Shown piece by piece: positions 54,956 through 64,000 of a stretch of DNA of 64,000 nt (its first letter is position 1; the number at the start of each line of letters is the position of its first letter). The stretch lies in contig CP051139.1 in the NCBI GenBank assembly GCA_001592805.2, positions 2,976,001-3,040,000 of the forward strand. Direction: 5' to 3'. Below the pieces are notes generated by a model. That model did no database searches and was not told where the DNA came from. It worked only from the letters and a program-made list of their open reading frames with translations. The translations under genes and the position numbers were made by a program. Source of the stretch: Peltaster fructicola (lineage: Eukaryota > Ascomycota > Dothideomycetes).

Positions 54956-55324
54956 TCAAGGACGCACAACACGCAAGCCGTCTCGCGAAGGTGCAGCTGC
55001 ACGCTTGAAGCTCTGTGTCCAGTTAGCAAACCTCGAGGTAAAGCTGCTGCAACCTACCGAATCACATTCTTCCCAAGCTCTTCCTGCACCAAATCCAAGA
55101 CCTGTGAATACCGGCCATGCTCTTCGCTTGAATAGGAGGACCGAGAAGATGACACCGAAGGACGCGCCGAGGGTGCTTCGAATGAGGAGTGTGCTGAGGC
55201 AGTGGTCCCACTGAAGCACGTCAGCTTGCGTTCTGCCATTGGAACATATACTCACCTTCTCGTTAAGCAGCGCCTCACTCAGCGGTCTGTTTGGTCGTGC
55301 CGCAGGTACCTTCGTCGAGTCCAT
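54956..55324 (-). CDS. MIC10: MICOS subunit Mic10
   Basis: Mic10 bends the inner mitochondrial membrane at crista junctions. The minus-strand exons 55324-55256, 55210-55058 and 55012-54956 encode 92 aa, the normal size. Both introns are exactly 45 nt, phase 0 and without stops. One is GTGAGTATA...CTTCAG, the other GTAGGT with TGCTAAC and ending CACAG. The protein has RPLSEALLNEKWDHCLSTLL, then two hairpin membrane segments with the Gly motifs that drive oligomerisation (STLGASFGVIFSVLLF and VFTGLGFGAGRAW). The C-terminal EECDSSFKRAA is typical of the family. The assignment depends on splicing both introns; family resemblance on either side of each join supports that. It is divergent from URB2, 123 bp away. 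Confidence 0.92.
   Translation of the reverse strand: MDSTKVPAARPNRPLSEALLNEKVSICSNGRTQADVLQWDHCLSTLLIRSTLGASFGVIFSVLLFKRRAWPVFTGLGFGAGRAWEECDSVGCSSFTSRFANWTQSFKRAAAPSRDGLRVVRP
55013..55057 (-). other. In-frame 45-nt intron 2 of MIC10
   Basis: The intron starts GTAGGT, contains TGCTAACT and ends CACAG. Removal gives EECDS-SFKRAA. Retention would add 15 residues without a stop. Confidence 0.85.
55211..55255 (-). other. In-frame 45-nt intron 1 of MIC10
   Basis: The intron starts GTGAGTATATG and ends CTTCAG. Removal gives LLNEKWDHC, matching the family. Retention would insert 15 residues without a stop. Confidence 0.85.
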
Positions 55325-55447
55325 GGTGTCGGGTGTGTTGTTACTGCGAAGAAGTCGCAAACCTCAAGGAGAGCTTTCGGAGACGTTCGGACGCTCGGAC
55401 CATATCAAAAAGTTACGACTTCAAAGTGCTCGCGTTCTTCAATCTGT
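55325..55447. promoter_or_regulatory. Bidirectional promoter, MIC10 and URB2
   Basis: Only 123 bp separate the divergent start codons of MIC10 (minus) and URB2 (plus). The two genes must share or overlap their core promoters and leaders. No TATA box is visible. Confidence 0.7.
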
Positions 55448-58400
55448 ATGGAGCGCTCTTTGGACCAGCTCAAGCAGCTCGATAAGTTGCCTCTCGATGA
55501 GCAGTTGGCCGTCGCCAGCGACCTCTGCAATCATGCTCATCGTGCGGACATGATCATTAGGTGGCTTCTCGCCAAGTTGAGCCAATATCATACACAGCAA
55601 GCATGGCAACTGCTCACAAAATGCATCCGCCTCGTTCAGCCTGCACTGCTACCTTCCCGACTGAAAGGGAGCACTCTGCTGGAGCTCATCATTAAGCGTC
55701 CTGTTCCAGCGATGGATGACACTCTGAGAACGATACTGTCGGTCCAGCCACAGATACTAGCGGTCGAATCATTACTGGCAGCAAGGTTCTTCGCAGTATG
55801 GGCTCCTGAAAACATAGATACAGCTCTTCAGGTGTGGGAGCTACGACGATCTACAAATGATCAAGACTTCAGCGAGCATTGCTTGCTGCCTGCTGCGCGA
55901 CTGTACACGCAAGCTAGCAGAAAAAGGCGTCATGAGCATGGCTCCCATGCTGTTCAGCTGGAACGTCTGATCGCCAAGCATGTGTTCCTGAAGTCGAGAG
56001 CAGCATTCCTCAAGCATTCGGACACTTCAATCACACTGCAGCTTCGAAACCTCGACCAGTCTGTGTTCCCAAATTTGTTGAACATCGCCATCAGGTGCGG
56101 CTCGATCAACACACAAAGACAGATGCTACAGGAGATAGCATGGAATGATGTTGTCTTCAACACTCTTGCCGAGCAGGCTGATCTCGATACGATACTCAAA
56201 ATGCTTGATGTGGTCAAGGAACGATCTACACTGTCCATCGGAACCTTCCAACGGCTGCTATCAACACATTTTGATTGGAGCCTGATCATCAAAGTTATAG
56301 CTATGAACCCCCGTGTGTTCACTGAGCTTGGCCGACTATTCGACGCTATAGCTGAGGATCCACGACCGGAGATCAAAGATCTAGTCATTCTGCCAATTAT
56401 GCGTGCCTTTGCCGAGGACCGACGGCTTCCAGAGTTCCTTGATCTCTGGCAGGGACAAGTTGGGAGGTCACCAGTTTGGTTCGAGCTTGACGACGCTCTA
56501 AGGTCCCTTCTTGAGGAGCATCTCACATCGCAGCAGATCTTTGAGCTGGTCAAGGCACGACTGGAAAGTACGGAGAATAGCAGCGCTCTGTACATTGTTA
56601 CTAGTGCCATCCTCAGAGGAATCACCAACACGGAGACACTGGATTTGCTTGTACCAATCGCAAAGACTGTCTATGACCAGTCCCAGGACTATGAGACAGT
56701 AGGCTTTTGGACTCTAGCACTCCGTCTTCACGAGATATGCACGCCCAAGGATGTCCGCACAAAGCTCTTAACAGCGGGCTCGAGGTGCGCCTGCAAGTCA
56801 GGGACCGTTGCTCTGGAGGCCGCGTTATTTACAGCTCGATTGTGTCAGATACATGGTGAGGGACAAGCTTTTCTGCGGAAGCTCAGCAAGGCCTCATACA
56901 AAAATGCTGCCGCAGTGCTCATCAGGTATCCTTCACTTATCATATACCTCGAAGAAGATGATCGCAAGCGGCTGATCACCTCCCTGATGAACGAGGAGCA
57001 AATCTCGACCATTGCAGCGCTGCAAGAGGCAGCCATGTGCAGCCCTGATGTTGGTCGTCTTATTGCTCAACTTTCTATTGACACAGGCGCAATCACTTTG
57101 CTTACCAAACAGTCTAATCATCAGATCGGCAAAGAGCAGAAAGAAAGATTCCTTCAGCTGGCAAAGACGTCTGAGCACATCACCGACGAACAGCTCGTGC
57201 TGACTGGAAGGTTGTTGAGCAACACAACTCAACTTGGTATCGAAGATGTTTGGCAGATCTGTGCTAAATTGGATCCTCAGTCGTCTCTCAGCCACCACCT
57301 AGCAATCATAGCAGGAATCACCAGGCTCGCTATACGACAGCATACCGCAGCTGAAGCCGTGGACTTGATCAACATGACTTGCTCCAAGATAGCCTCGCAA
57401 GCACAAAAGTCTTCCATACGAACACATGCCTCAATGCTCGGATTTGCAAGAGTACTATCAACAGCAACAGAGCATCTACCGGACTTAGATCAAAAGCAAC
57501 AAGGGGTGTTACATCTAGCTTGCGATAACGCATGCAAGACAGTACTTCCACTCCTCGATCGCTTACAGCAACAAACCAGTGAAGCAATGGCGATTGCTGG
57601 CCTCCTTGAGATCTGCTTAGCCCTAACTCGCTTCGGAACACAACGCACACAGGAGATTCAGAGGCTGGCAGCATTGGTTCTGACCAAATACACTGTTGCT
57701 ATGTCTCTGCCTATCCAGCATCCCGCAGTTTGTGCATATCGAGTGATGTGTATCGGCGATAGCGATATTACGCTCCTCGCTCATGCTGCCAGTCGGTCTC
57801 TAAACATGCTGAATTCAATGGATCGAGCGGCAATCATCGAGGCATATTCGCAAGCTCTCCAGGACCCACAAGCTACAATCATACAGTCGCTCTTGTCTGA
57901 GGAGTTCTCATCATCAACGCTCGTCATCGCTAGAGTGACGTTGCACTCACTACCCAAGGACACCGAGCTTGTCTCAATGCTGCTACATGTTATCAAGTCT
58001 TTGCGCAGTATGGATGCCAACACAACCGGAGCGGCACTCGAGTTTCTTGATGCTAGCTTTCGAGAAATCCACATCAACCAGCATCTCATTGAGGAAATGC
58101 TAGCTGCGCTCCATCAGCTCGCAGCTCCTAGTAGGGCGGAAGCTCTCATATTTCCAAAGCTCTGTCGCATTCTGACAACAATACTGAAACATCACAGAGG
58201 ACGCTTGAACAGTCGATTTCACATCTTATTGCCAGTTCTGCAGACCCTGCTGAATCGTCTGTTTGCATCCAAGCTCTCCACACGTCATGCTCAGGCATAC
58301 ACAAGAGTACTGACACTACTCTGTGATGCACCACAAGTCAAGCATAGGAAAGACAGCCTTGTTGATCAAGCAAGACGCACTCGTGCGCAGATAGGCTCCT

Positions 58401-58630
58401 TGGTCCCGGGTCTGCTGCATACTTACTGCTCTCTCGTCCTTAGAAGCTCGCCTCGCGAAGGTATGTACGAAGCACTCAGGCCTGGGCTTTGGTCAATGAT
58501 GGGTGCGATGGAGGTCGGCAATACCGACAGTCTGAAGATTCTGAGCTCAGCCATGACAAATAGTGAACGATCCGTTCTACGTAGTGCTGCAGAGCAGTGG
58601 AGAGACGCTGGACGATGGAGTGGTAGGTGA
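55448..58630 (+). CDS. URB2: Ribosome biogenesis protein Urb2/Npa2
   Basis: Urb2 is a nucleolar protein needed for early 60S assembly and 27S pre-rRNA processing. The intronless frame encodes 1060 aa from the first in-frame ATG at 55448. The frame is open farther back but has no ATG there, and the region upstream is antisense to MIC10. The protein is almost entirely alpha-helical repeat. The C-terminal domain is the recognisable part: KDSLVDQARRTRAQIGSL, then CSLVLRSSPREGMYEALRPG, then LWSMMGAMEV, ending SERSVLRSAAEQWRDAGRW. This follows the Urb2/Npa2 C-terminal pattern in which an L-x-P-G block and a final Y/W-x-x-x-G-x-W close the protein. The N-terminal two thirds are poorly conserved in the family, as here. 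Confidence 0.82.
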   Translation: MERSLDQLKQLDKLPLDEQLAVASDLCNHAHRADMIIRWLLAKLSQYHTQQAWQLLTKCIRLVQPALLPSRLKGSTLLELIIKRPVPAMDDTLRTILSVQPQILAVESLLAARFFAVWAPENIDTALQVWELRRSTNDQDFSEHCLLPAARLYTQASRKRRHEHGSHAVQLERLIAKHVFLKSRAAFLKHSDTSITLQLRNLDQSVFPNLLNIAIRCGSINTQRQMLQEIAWNDVVFNTLAEQADLDTILKMLDVVKERSTLSIGTFQRLLSTHFDWSLIIKVIAMNPRVFTELGRLFDAIAEDPRPEIKDLVILPIMRAFAEDRRLPEFLDLWQGQVGRSPVWFELDDALRSLLEEHLTSQQIFELVKARLESTENSSALYIVTSAILRGITNTETLDLLVPIAKTVYDQSQDYETVGFWTLALRLHEICTPKDVRTKLLTAGSRCACKSGTVALEAALFTARLCQIHGEGQAFLRKLSKASYKNAAAVLIRYPSLIIYLEEDDRKRLITSLMNEEQISTIAALQEAAMCSPDVGRLIAQLSIDTGAITLLTKQSNHQIGKEQKERFLQLAKTSEHITDEQLVLTGRLLSNTTQLGIEDVWQICAKLDPQSSLSHHLAIIAGITRLAIRQHTAAEAVDLINMTCSKIASQAQKSSIRTHASMLGFARVLSTATEHLPDLDQKQQGVLHLACDNACKTVLPLLDRLQQQTSEAMAIAGLLEICLALTRFGTQRTQEIQRLAALVLTKYTVAMSLPIQHPAVCAYRVMCIGDSDITLLAHAASRSLNMLNSMDRAAIIEAYSQALQDPQATIIQSLLSEEFSSSTLVIARVTLHSLPKDTELVSMLLHVIKSLRSMDANTTGAALEFLDASFREIHINQHLIEEMLAALHQLAAPSRAEALIFPKLCRILTTILKHHRGRLNSRFHILLPVLQTLLNRLFASKLSTRHAQAYTRVLTLLCDAPQVKHRKDSLVDQARRTRAQIGSLVPGLLHTYCSLVLRSSPREGMYEALRPGLWSMMGAMEVGNTDSLKILSSAMTNSERSVLRSAAEQWRDAGRWSGR

Positions 58631-58823
58631 GCATCGATGATGTGCACATGTAGACTCCGTATACGATACACAGAATATCTCTCACCAGCACTTGGCACGC
58701 AACACAATTTGAACAAGTCTTAATACAGCATTGTGAAAATCCACAAAGTCGCTCGTCAGGTATCATTACAATCAATTTCGTTCATCGTTTCGTCGGGGCC
58801 ATGTGCTCGCCATTCTGATGCCA

Positions 58824-59984
58824 TCAAATCTCCATGCTTGCACCGATTTCATCAGTGACAGAGCCGGGGCCACGAGCAGGCAAGTCAGCACTATCAGCGC
58901 AGCCCCAATATCCTTGGGAGATGCCATTGCGAATCTGGTCGAGATCAGAATACCTAATTCTATCCACATCCTCGTCGTCTGAGGATTCGCCAAGGTACTC
59001 CATGTCTTCGTCGTAGCCTGCATCGCCCGCCTTGTCGCCGAGCCAGTAGCTCGCACGTTTTCCAGCGCCTTCGCTGTCACGGAGATGTTTGTAGACCGGT
59101 GAGTGAGAGATGACTGACAATGCACGGATGTGGAAGTAACAGACTCGCTTACGACGCTTGTTGAAGAAGAAGTAGTGCATGGTCCATATAGCACCCTCTT
59201 CGGCGTATAGTGGATCGATCGCTGGAGCATAGGAGTACTTCTCGCAATCTTGCAGGCTCATCTCATTGTCGAGCAGTGTCCACATACGCGCGGACCAGAT
59301 ATCGTTACTGGCTGTAACCATGGAAGAGTGCGAGCTTGGGAGTGCAAGGTATTGCGTTTGTTTGGGTCGAAGATGTTGCATGGTAGAGTCGACGTTGTTC
59401 ATGATCGTACGCAAAGAGCGTTCCTTTTTGAAGTCCTCTGGACGCAAGACGTACGAGAAATCGTAGTCAGGATGAGCAGCGTTCAGTGTGGCAATCAGGT
59501 ACGCAAATGTGCGGCGTGCACTCATCTCCGTGAATGAGCCGAATGCGGTGTCGCGACTAAGGTCGATCTCAGGCGTGACACGGCTTCTTTTCCTGGTCTT
59601 TTTGCCATCTTGCTCTGTAGCTGGAGTCGCTGGCGTTGCTGGAGTCGCAGATGCAGCAAGTTTATCCTTCTTGCTGAGCTCACTCATGCCTTCGGATGCT
59701 GGAGGGCTCAAAGAGGCCGCAAGGTCTAGCAGCTCCTGATGCTTCGTCTCTAGCTTCTCTTCAATGTACTTGTACAACTTCTTGTCTCCACCAGCCGCTT
59801 TCAAGGTGTAGACATCGCACATCCCTATTATGTGTAGATCTTGGGTCGAGAAGTTGATTGCATTATTAATCGTGTCAATATCTCGGAGCGGTAGGTACTG
59901 CGACAAGTTAGCAGACATCCAAATTAGAGCAGTGACCGTCGATATGCGCCACGCCCGTTCTTGACCAACTCGACGTACCTTCAT
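58824..59984 (-). CDS. MAF1: Maf1, repressor of RNA polymerase III
   Basis: Maf1 shuttles between cytoplasm and nucleus and shuts down Pol III in response to stress and TORC1/PKA signals. The minus-strand exons 59984-59979 and 59897-58824 encode 359 aa. Exon 1 is just ATG-AAG. The 81-nt intron (GTACGT...TGCTAAC...CGCAG) is the longest in the window and is open-framed with a nearby upstream ATG. Splicing gives MKYLPLRDIDTINNAIN, the canonical Maf1 start. Box A includes GMCDVYTLKAAGGDKKLYK. The middle has a Thr/Pro-Ala repeat. Conserved boxes B/C include DNEMSLQDCEKYSYAPAIDP and AIWTMHYFFFNKRRKRVCYF. The acidic tail (LGESSDDEDVDRIRY) is typical of fungal Maf1. Identification is strong. Confidence 0.93.
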   Translation of the reverse strand: MKVRRVGQERAWRISTVTALIWMSANLSQYLPLRDIDTINNAINFSTQDLHIIGMCDVYTLKAAGGDKKLYKYIEEKLETKHQELLDLAASLSPPASEGMSELSKKDKLAASATPATPATPATEQDGKKTRKRSRVTPEIDLSRDTAFGSFTEMSARRTFAYLIATLNAAHPDYDFSYVLRPEDFKKERSLRTIMNNVDSTMQHLRPKQTQYLALPSSHSSMVTASNDIWSARMWTLLDNEMSLQDCEKYSYAPAIDPLYAEEGAIWTMHYFFFNKRRKRVCYFHIRALSVISHSPVYKHLRDSEGAGKRASYWLGDKAGDAGYDEDMEYLGESSDDEDVDRIRYSDLDQIRNGISQGYWGCADSADLPARGPGSVTDEIGASMEI

Positions 59985-61950
59985 TGTTGCAAAAGGAGGC
60001 GTCACTCGACGCGCACTTAAGCAGTCTTAGCCTTCCTAGCCTTGTAGTGCTCGTTGAATATGTTGTTCCTGCAGTTCTGCTTCTTGCGATAGATTTCGAA
60101 GACACTTCCCTCCGTCGGAAGCCGTTTTCAGCGCTCGCGATTGATCCTTGGAGACCGGTAGGAGGTTTCCAGATCTAGACAACGCCTGAGCGCGTCTAGG
60201 AGTCGCAATTGCTGTCGACACACATCGTAGTGGATTTCTTCGAGGGTATTGATGTTTGTGTAAAAGCAGTTGGGTTTGTTGAATGACAAGAGGTTGACGA
60301 TGACGAGATACGCAACCAGGTGTTGTTGTGTCCGGATGCGCTGCGCTGCCTGCGGGGGACCGGCCGTCCTTCGTCACGTGGAAGTTGTTATCATGGTTTG
60401 ACCAATAAGCTTTCGGGACGCCTTCACATGTCGTGGGAATGGTCGTCCAACATCGATAGCTGTCTGGTACACGCGGTCGTGTTGTTGGTTATGTCGAGCT
60501 CTATTGTGTAGCTAGAGCTACGAACACTTCGTTTTAGAGATTACATGTGCATGCCGGTAGCACGACCTCGGGTACTTGAGGAATCAGGTCAGTAAGGGTG
60601 AAGGTCATTCCATAGCACTTACCATTAAGCATGGTCTGATGCTGCAGGAGACAATAATAGTGACAGCAGTGAGATACCGCTTGGAATCAAAAGGCGTGGC
60701 AAATCGATGCGTTCCCTCATGGTGGTGCTCCCAAGTCAAGCTCTGCATAATCTGGAAGTTCAGTAAGTGTCGTGTCTGTTGTCTTTTCAGGTGCTTGCAC
60801 CCACTGCTCGCGACTGTGCATTGAAAGTCCGGGATCAGGTGCAATTGCGCCGAGAGATGGACATTCAGGCTGTCTCGACTTGGGTAAGCAGAACGAATTG
60901 GACAGAGCCTTGCCTTCGACTATCGTTCTCGATCGGGATGACAGAAACCTGGCAGTGATAGCGCAGACTGTAATATTCAGTCTTGTCATGCTTTACAGCA
61001 ATGGTACTGATGAGGAGGTCCAGTCAGCCTTGCCACGCCGTGCGGCAGCAGTGCTGAGAGGGAGTTCCCAACAGCTGACCCCGTCTAGCGATAGCGGGAC
61101 TAATCGCGAGGGCAGATGACCGTAGAACAGTGAGCATCTCTGCAATGCTGATCCTTGAGCCAAGGATAGGCCATCTGTTGTGCACACTGCCGCAGGATCA
61201 TCCTTGATGTTCTGCAATTGGAACAAAGCTGTGAAGGTATGTCTGAAAAGGAAAAGACCACCAGAGCTGGCTGCAGGGCGATTATACAACTCAGCCTAGG
61301 TCTCTTCCGAGCATCTGCGCAGGATAGCTTGTCCAGAGCTGTACGTAGAGTAGCCTAGACGAGCAGTGAGAACCATGATACAAACCTTCAAAGACACTAT
61401 TATCAGCTGAAGATGACTGATAGTCCAGCATATGGAGATGAACCATGGGCCGACCGCATAGAAGCAGCAAAATAGCATTAACAAAGCATCTCGTCCCCAG
61501 GGAGGATACAAGATAGCCCAAGTGCATTGAGTGGATAGGTATAAACCTTTGGCCCTGCCTAAGACTGGGACACTCTAAGCATACAAAAGCAAGACTCAGG
61601 GGTATCATGCAATAATTGAACCATCAACGCCAAGCGCTATGTGATGGGAAGCAGACCCTTCCCACACACCGGGTGCAGTACTAGGCAGCCATTCTCCAGC
61701 GAAGTCGAAGAGGAGGAGGCTGTGAATGCACCGTCGAGGAACCACTGTCAGCTTCGGAGGTCCGAGAGCTGCGTGTGCTTCCCTCTGGCAGTGCTTCGCG
61801 GATGTGCTTCAAGACTGAAAGCTATTGACGCGTACTTGCGCCAGGCTTCAGCGATGTCGACTGCTTTTGAACAATGTTGGCTAGCATTCTCAAAGCATGC
61901 CAGCAGAACGAAGGTTCTGAGTGAGTGCTTCGTCAACCTGTAGCTCTGCG
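59985..61950. other. Long intergenic region with one unassigned basic reading frame
   Basis: Nearly 2 kb between MAF1 and the AP-1 sigma gene. The minus-strand frame 60373-60017 has a gene-like basic end and is listed separately. The remainder (about 60.4-61.95 kb) holds only short frames without motifs. No tRNA, rRNA or transposon is recognised. Confidence 0.5.
60017..60373 (-). other. Unassigned minus-strand reading frame with one internal TGA
   Basis: Reading from 60373 down to the TAA at 60017-60019, a single frame is open apart from one TGA (60128-60130). After the TGA it encodes a compact basic end, GSVFEIYRKKQNCRNNIF followed by NEHYKARKAKTA, that looks like the tail of a small mitochondrial or ribosome-associated protein. 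Before the TGA it has LEEIHYDVCRQQLRLLDALR. There is no ATG in the upstream frame. An intron covering the TGA, with the true start exon farther upstream, is the simplest explanation, but I could not place it convincingly. I do not recognise the protein. Confidence 0.35.
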
Positions 61951-62606
61951 TCAGCCAATCTTTGTAATGCCCTCATCCTCGACCTGTTGGGAGTGTATGA
62001 ATCAGCACACTGGGACCTCACACTCTGCCACACTCACCTCCATATCCTCAAGACTATCCTGTGCACCAATAACACGCAGTACGTTCTTCTTACTGCTCTC
62101 TTGCATCTCTCCAGCTATCAGCAGCTCATCAAGGATGAAGTAGGCCTTCTGAAAATTGAAGATGATATCCAATTCACAGACATTGCCGTAGTATTTGTCC
62201 ATTTGTTCCACGTATCGATGCACAATCTCGAGAGTGATCAACTCGTTGTCTGAAGGATCTGTGGCGGCAATGAAGAACAAGGAGGCATAACGGCGGTAGA
62301 CGACTTTGGTGTCTGAAGGGTCAGTTACAGGCAATATGATCCACGCCCAACACACCTTTGTATTCGAGGAAATTACACATGCGTGCTCGTCGTGCTAGCA
62401 CTAGCTGAGAGACATCTTTGATGATCTTTGCTTTATCCTTGGGCGAGAGTGTGGTAAACCACTTAGCGAGTCGCTGACCAGAATTAGATTGTGCGGCGAC
62501 ACAAAACACTAACTTACCACCTTGCCCTGTCTAGACAGCAAGATTAGATATCTGTAGATGGTCAGCGATGTCTATGAGCAGCGCTGCTGCATTACCTGAT
62601 CGCCAT
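61951..62606 (-). CDS. APS1: AP-1 clathrin adaptor small (sigma) subunit
   Basis: Sigma1 belongs to the AP-1 complex that sorts cargo at the trans-Golgi network and endosomes. The minus-strand exons 62606-62596, 62551-62518, 62473-62356, 62312-62038 and 61983-61951 encode 156 aa, exactly the family length. The introns are 44, 44, 43 and 54 nt. The first exon is only 11 nt (MAI plus two bases) and the second 34 nt. The protein reads [20 protein letters not shown], then [20 protein letters not shown], then the AP-1 specific [20 protein letters not shown]. It continues with [20 protein letters not shown] and [20 protein letters not shown], and ends [11 protein letters not shown]. It is very highly conserved, so the splice joins can be trusted. 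It is head-to-head with the glutamate-cysteine ligase subunit gene. Confidence 0.96.
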
Positions 62607-62808
62607 GGTGTTGTTCGCGAGAGGTCAAGTGGCAGAAGCAAGAGCAGCGGAAAAGGAAGAACGGACAGCTGCCGGCGGAATCTCACTGCCAAATTGGCCC
62701 CACCTGTGATGTGGGATGATGATCAAATATAAAGATTCGAAGTAGATCGACAGACAACGACACCATGCTTTTCCACACCATATCAACCTTCTTCCTTTTG
62801 TCGCCAAC
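62607..62808. promoter_or_regulatory. Bidirectional promoter, AP-1 sigma and GCL regulatory subunit
   Basis: The start codons of the two divergent genes are 202 bp apart. A TATA-like ATATAAAG occurs near 62727-62734, oriented toward the plus-strand gene about 75 bp before its ATG. Confidence 0.6.
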
Positions 62809-63798
62809 ATGAAACTCATACTCTCCACGTCGTAAGTCCTCGGAAGGGACGAGAATGTCACTCATGCCTGCAGGAACATAGTAAGAGGAGGCTCAGCATT
62901 TCGACCCATTGGAGCGTCCAAGTCGAATCTAGAGCTCGTGTCCTCGCTACGATCAAACTTCGAGCACCATGCTACGGACATCGTCGAGCAGAACGGAGTG
63001 TCCGGGGTGCAATACCCAGCATGGACCCGATATGATGCGTTGGACAAAACCCTAGAAGTGCCGAGACTGGACTTCAGCCTTTCGACTCTCGAAGAGGAGC
63101 GAGAGCAGTATGACATAACGCTGAAGTTGTTCTACCTGCCTGGCACCTCCGCTCAAGATCGAGACGCACAAACCAGAGAAGCTGTCCGACTTGTTCTTGA
63201 AGAATTACACATGCCTTCTGTTGATCTCCTCATTGCTTGTTTTCCAGGCGTCTACTTCGACGAAGAGGAGGATTGTCCAACAAAGATCTCAACTCGCGGG
63301 CCTGTCGAGACTGCACCAGAACCATTGGCTGATCAAATTACGACCTGGAAGGTCCTGGAAGAGCTGTATACAGAAGGATTGGTGAAGAGGTTAGGTGTGG
63401 CTGAGTTTGGCCACGATCGACTGCAGTCCTTCCTCGCTGAAGCTACCATTAAGCCCGGTGTAGACCAGATCAACCTGAGGGACTGCTGTTCCGTGCCACA
63501 GGATCTCATGAAACTGGCCAAGACACAACAGGTGGATTTGCTTGTTCACAACGATTGCAGTAATGTCCTTCCACGTGGTACGTTCAGAGAGCTACTTGGC
63601 CCTGGAGGTGCCGGAATACTGGCAGGAAACACCCAGACTGGCGAGAAGAGAAAAGAATTGCACGGTGAAGAGCCAAAGACAGCTGGTATAAGCGGCGAAG
63701 TGCATCCTCAATGGGTGGTCAAGTACACGGCTGTTGTCAAGAACCGCGGTGTGGTCGAGAACAAAGGCTACTTCGCTATTGCAGAAGTTGACGATTGA
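62809..63798 (+). CDS. Glutamate-cysteine ligase regulatory subunit (GCLM-like)
   Basis: An aldo-keto-reductase-fold partner that tunes gamma-glutamylcysteine synthetase, the rate-limiting enzyme of glutathione synthesis. The exons 62809-62831 and 62874-63798 encode 315 aa. The 42-nt intron starts GTAAGT and ends CTGCAG; exon 1 carries only MKLILSTS minus one base. The joined N-terminus MKLILSTSNIVRGGSAFRPI fits the family. Later features are LHMPSVDLLIACFPGVYFDE, TTWKVLEELYTEGLVKRLGV, then AEFGHDRLQSFLAEATIKPG, VDQINLRDCCSVPQDLM and VDLLVHNDCSNVLP. These follow the AKR barrel pattern but without the usual Tyr/Lys/His catalytic set, as in GCLM. The cytosolic location is inferred. Confidence 0.88.
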
Positions 63799-64000
63799 AA
63801 TGGCGCGGGAGTGCCTCAGCCACCGCCTCGGCTGACTGATGCAGCCGGACCTCTATCGAGAGCATCCGACCAACACGCTGCTGCAACAGTATTTCGCCAG
63901 CAGACAGTCCAGCGATAGGAGCGTCTCATCCGGTGTTCAAATCCACCTCCGGCTCAACAACGAGCGTCTCGAATGCTGAGTACCTGCGTAACGATCTCTC
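63799..64000. other. 3' flank at window end
   Basis: These 202 bp follow the GCL regulatory subunit stop. No gene is recognised before the window ends. Confidence 0.5.

Noticed and set aside
60780-60800. GTAAGT...TTTTCAG pair near 60.76 kb resembling an intron
   Set aside because: The enclosed segment is about 28 nt, too short to splice, and neither flank is coding.

Overview
This window is nuclear DNA from a filamentous ascomycete (Pezizomycotina). The gene set resembles Dothideomycetes, but I cannot name a species. The evidence is the near-50% GC, the dense intron-containing genes, and the fungal families present: class III chitin synthase, Zn2Cys6 regulator, PFF1, PRM10 and a GH64 glucanase. 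Nearly every intron I could place is 42-58 nt long with GT-AG ends and usually a CTAAC/CTGAC-like branch site. The longest is 81 nt, in MAF1. Exon joins were worked out by hand; where I give a protein length, the coding total was checked to be a multiple of three.

Layout. 0-2.6 kb: 3' end of a chitin synthase and RRP4 (exosome cap). 2.9-12.1 kb: a Zn2Cys6 regulator, a gene-poor stretch with a ketosynthase-like relic, a GMC oxidoreductase whose frame is broken, and a secreted oxalate decarboxylase. The first three look like a decayed secondary-metabolism locus. 12.3-30 kb: a long low-complexity protein, an F-box protein, a conserved fungal unknown, mitoribosomal protein uL22m, the splicing factor PRP24, and two more unknowns. 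30-38.6 kb: the arginine methyltransferase HMT1 (six exons, two tiny), a coiled-coil golgin-like protein, a transcription factor without a visible zinc cluster, and PRM10. 38.6-44 kb: mostly intergenic, with an intron-bearing tRNA-Leu(UAA), an M20 amidohydrolase and a small secreted Cys-containing protein. 44-52 kb: PFF1 vacuolar protease, a Ser/Thr-rich single-pass membrane protein, the GH64 glucanase and a tRNA-Gly(UCC). 52-64 kb: a TMEM205-like protein, a nucleoside hydrolase, MIC10 head-to-head with URB2, MAF1, the AP-1 sigma subunit, and the regulatory subunit of glutamate-cysteine ligase.

Most genes are housekeeping and work independently. Shared themes are RNA and ribosome biology (RRP4, PRP24, URB2, MAF1, HMT1, uL22m) and the cell surface or wall (chitin synthase, GH64, Ser/Thr-rich membrane protein, secreted small protein, oxalate decarboxylase). 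I see no intact transposon, CRISPR array, rRNA gene or viral element. I did not find a clearly new system. The points most worth a second look are the decayed metabolite locus at 3-9 kb, the in-frame and micro-exon gene structures, the tRNA-Gly acceptor-stem mismatches and an unassigned basic reading frame at about 60.0-60.4 kb.
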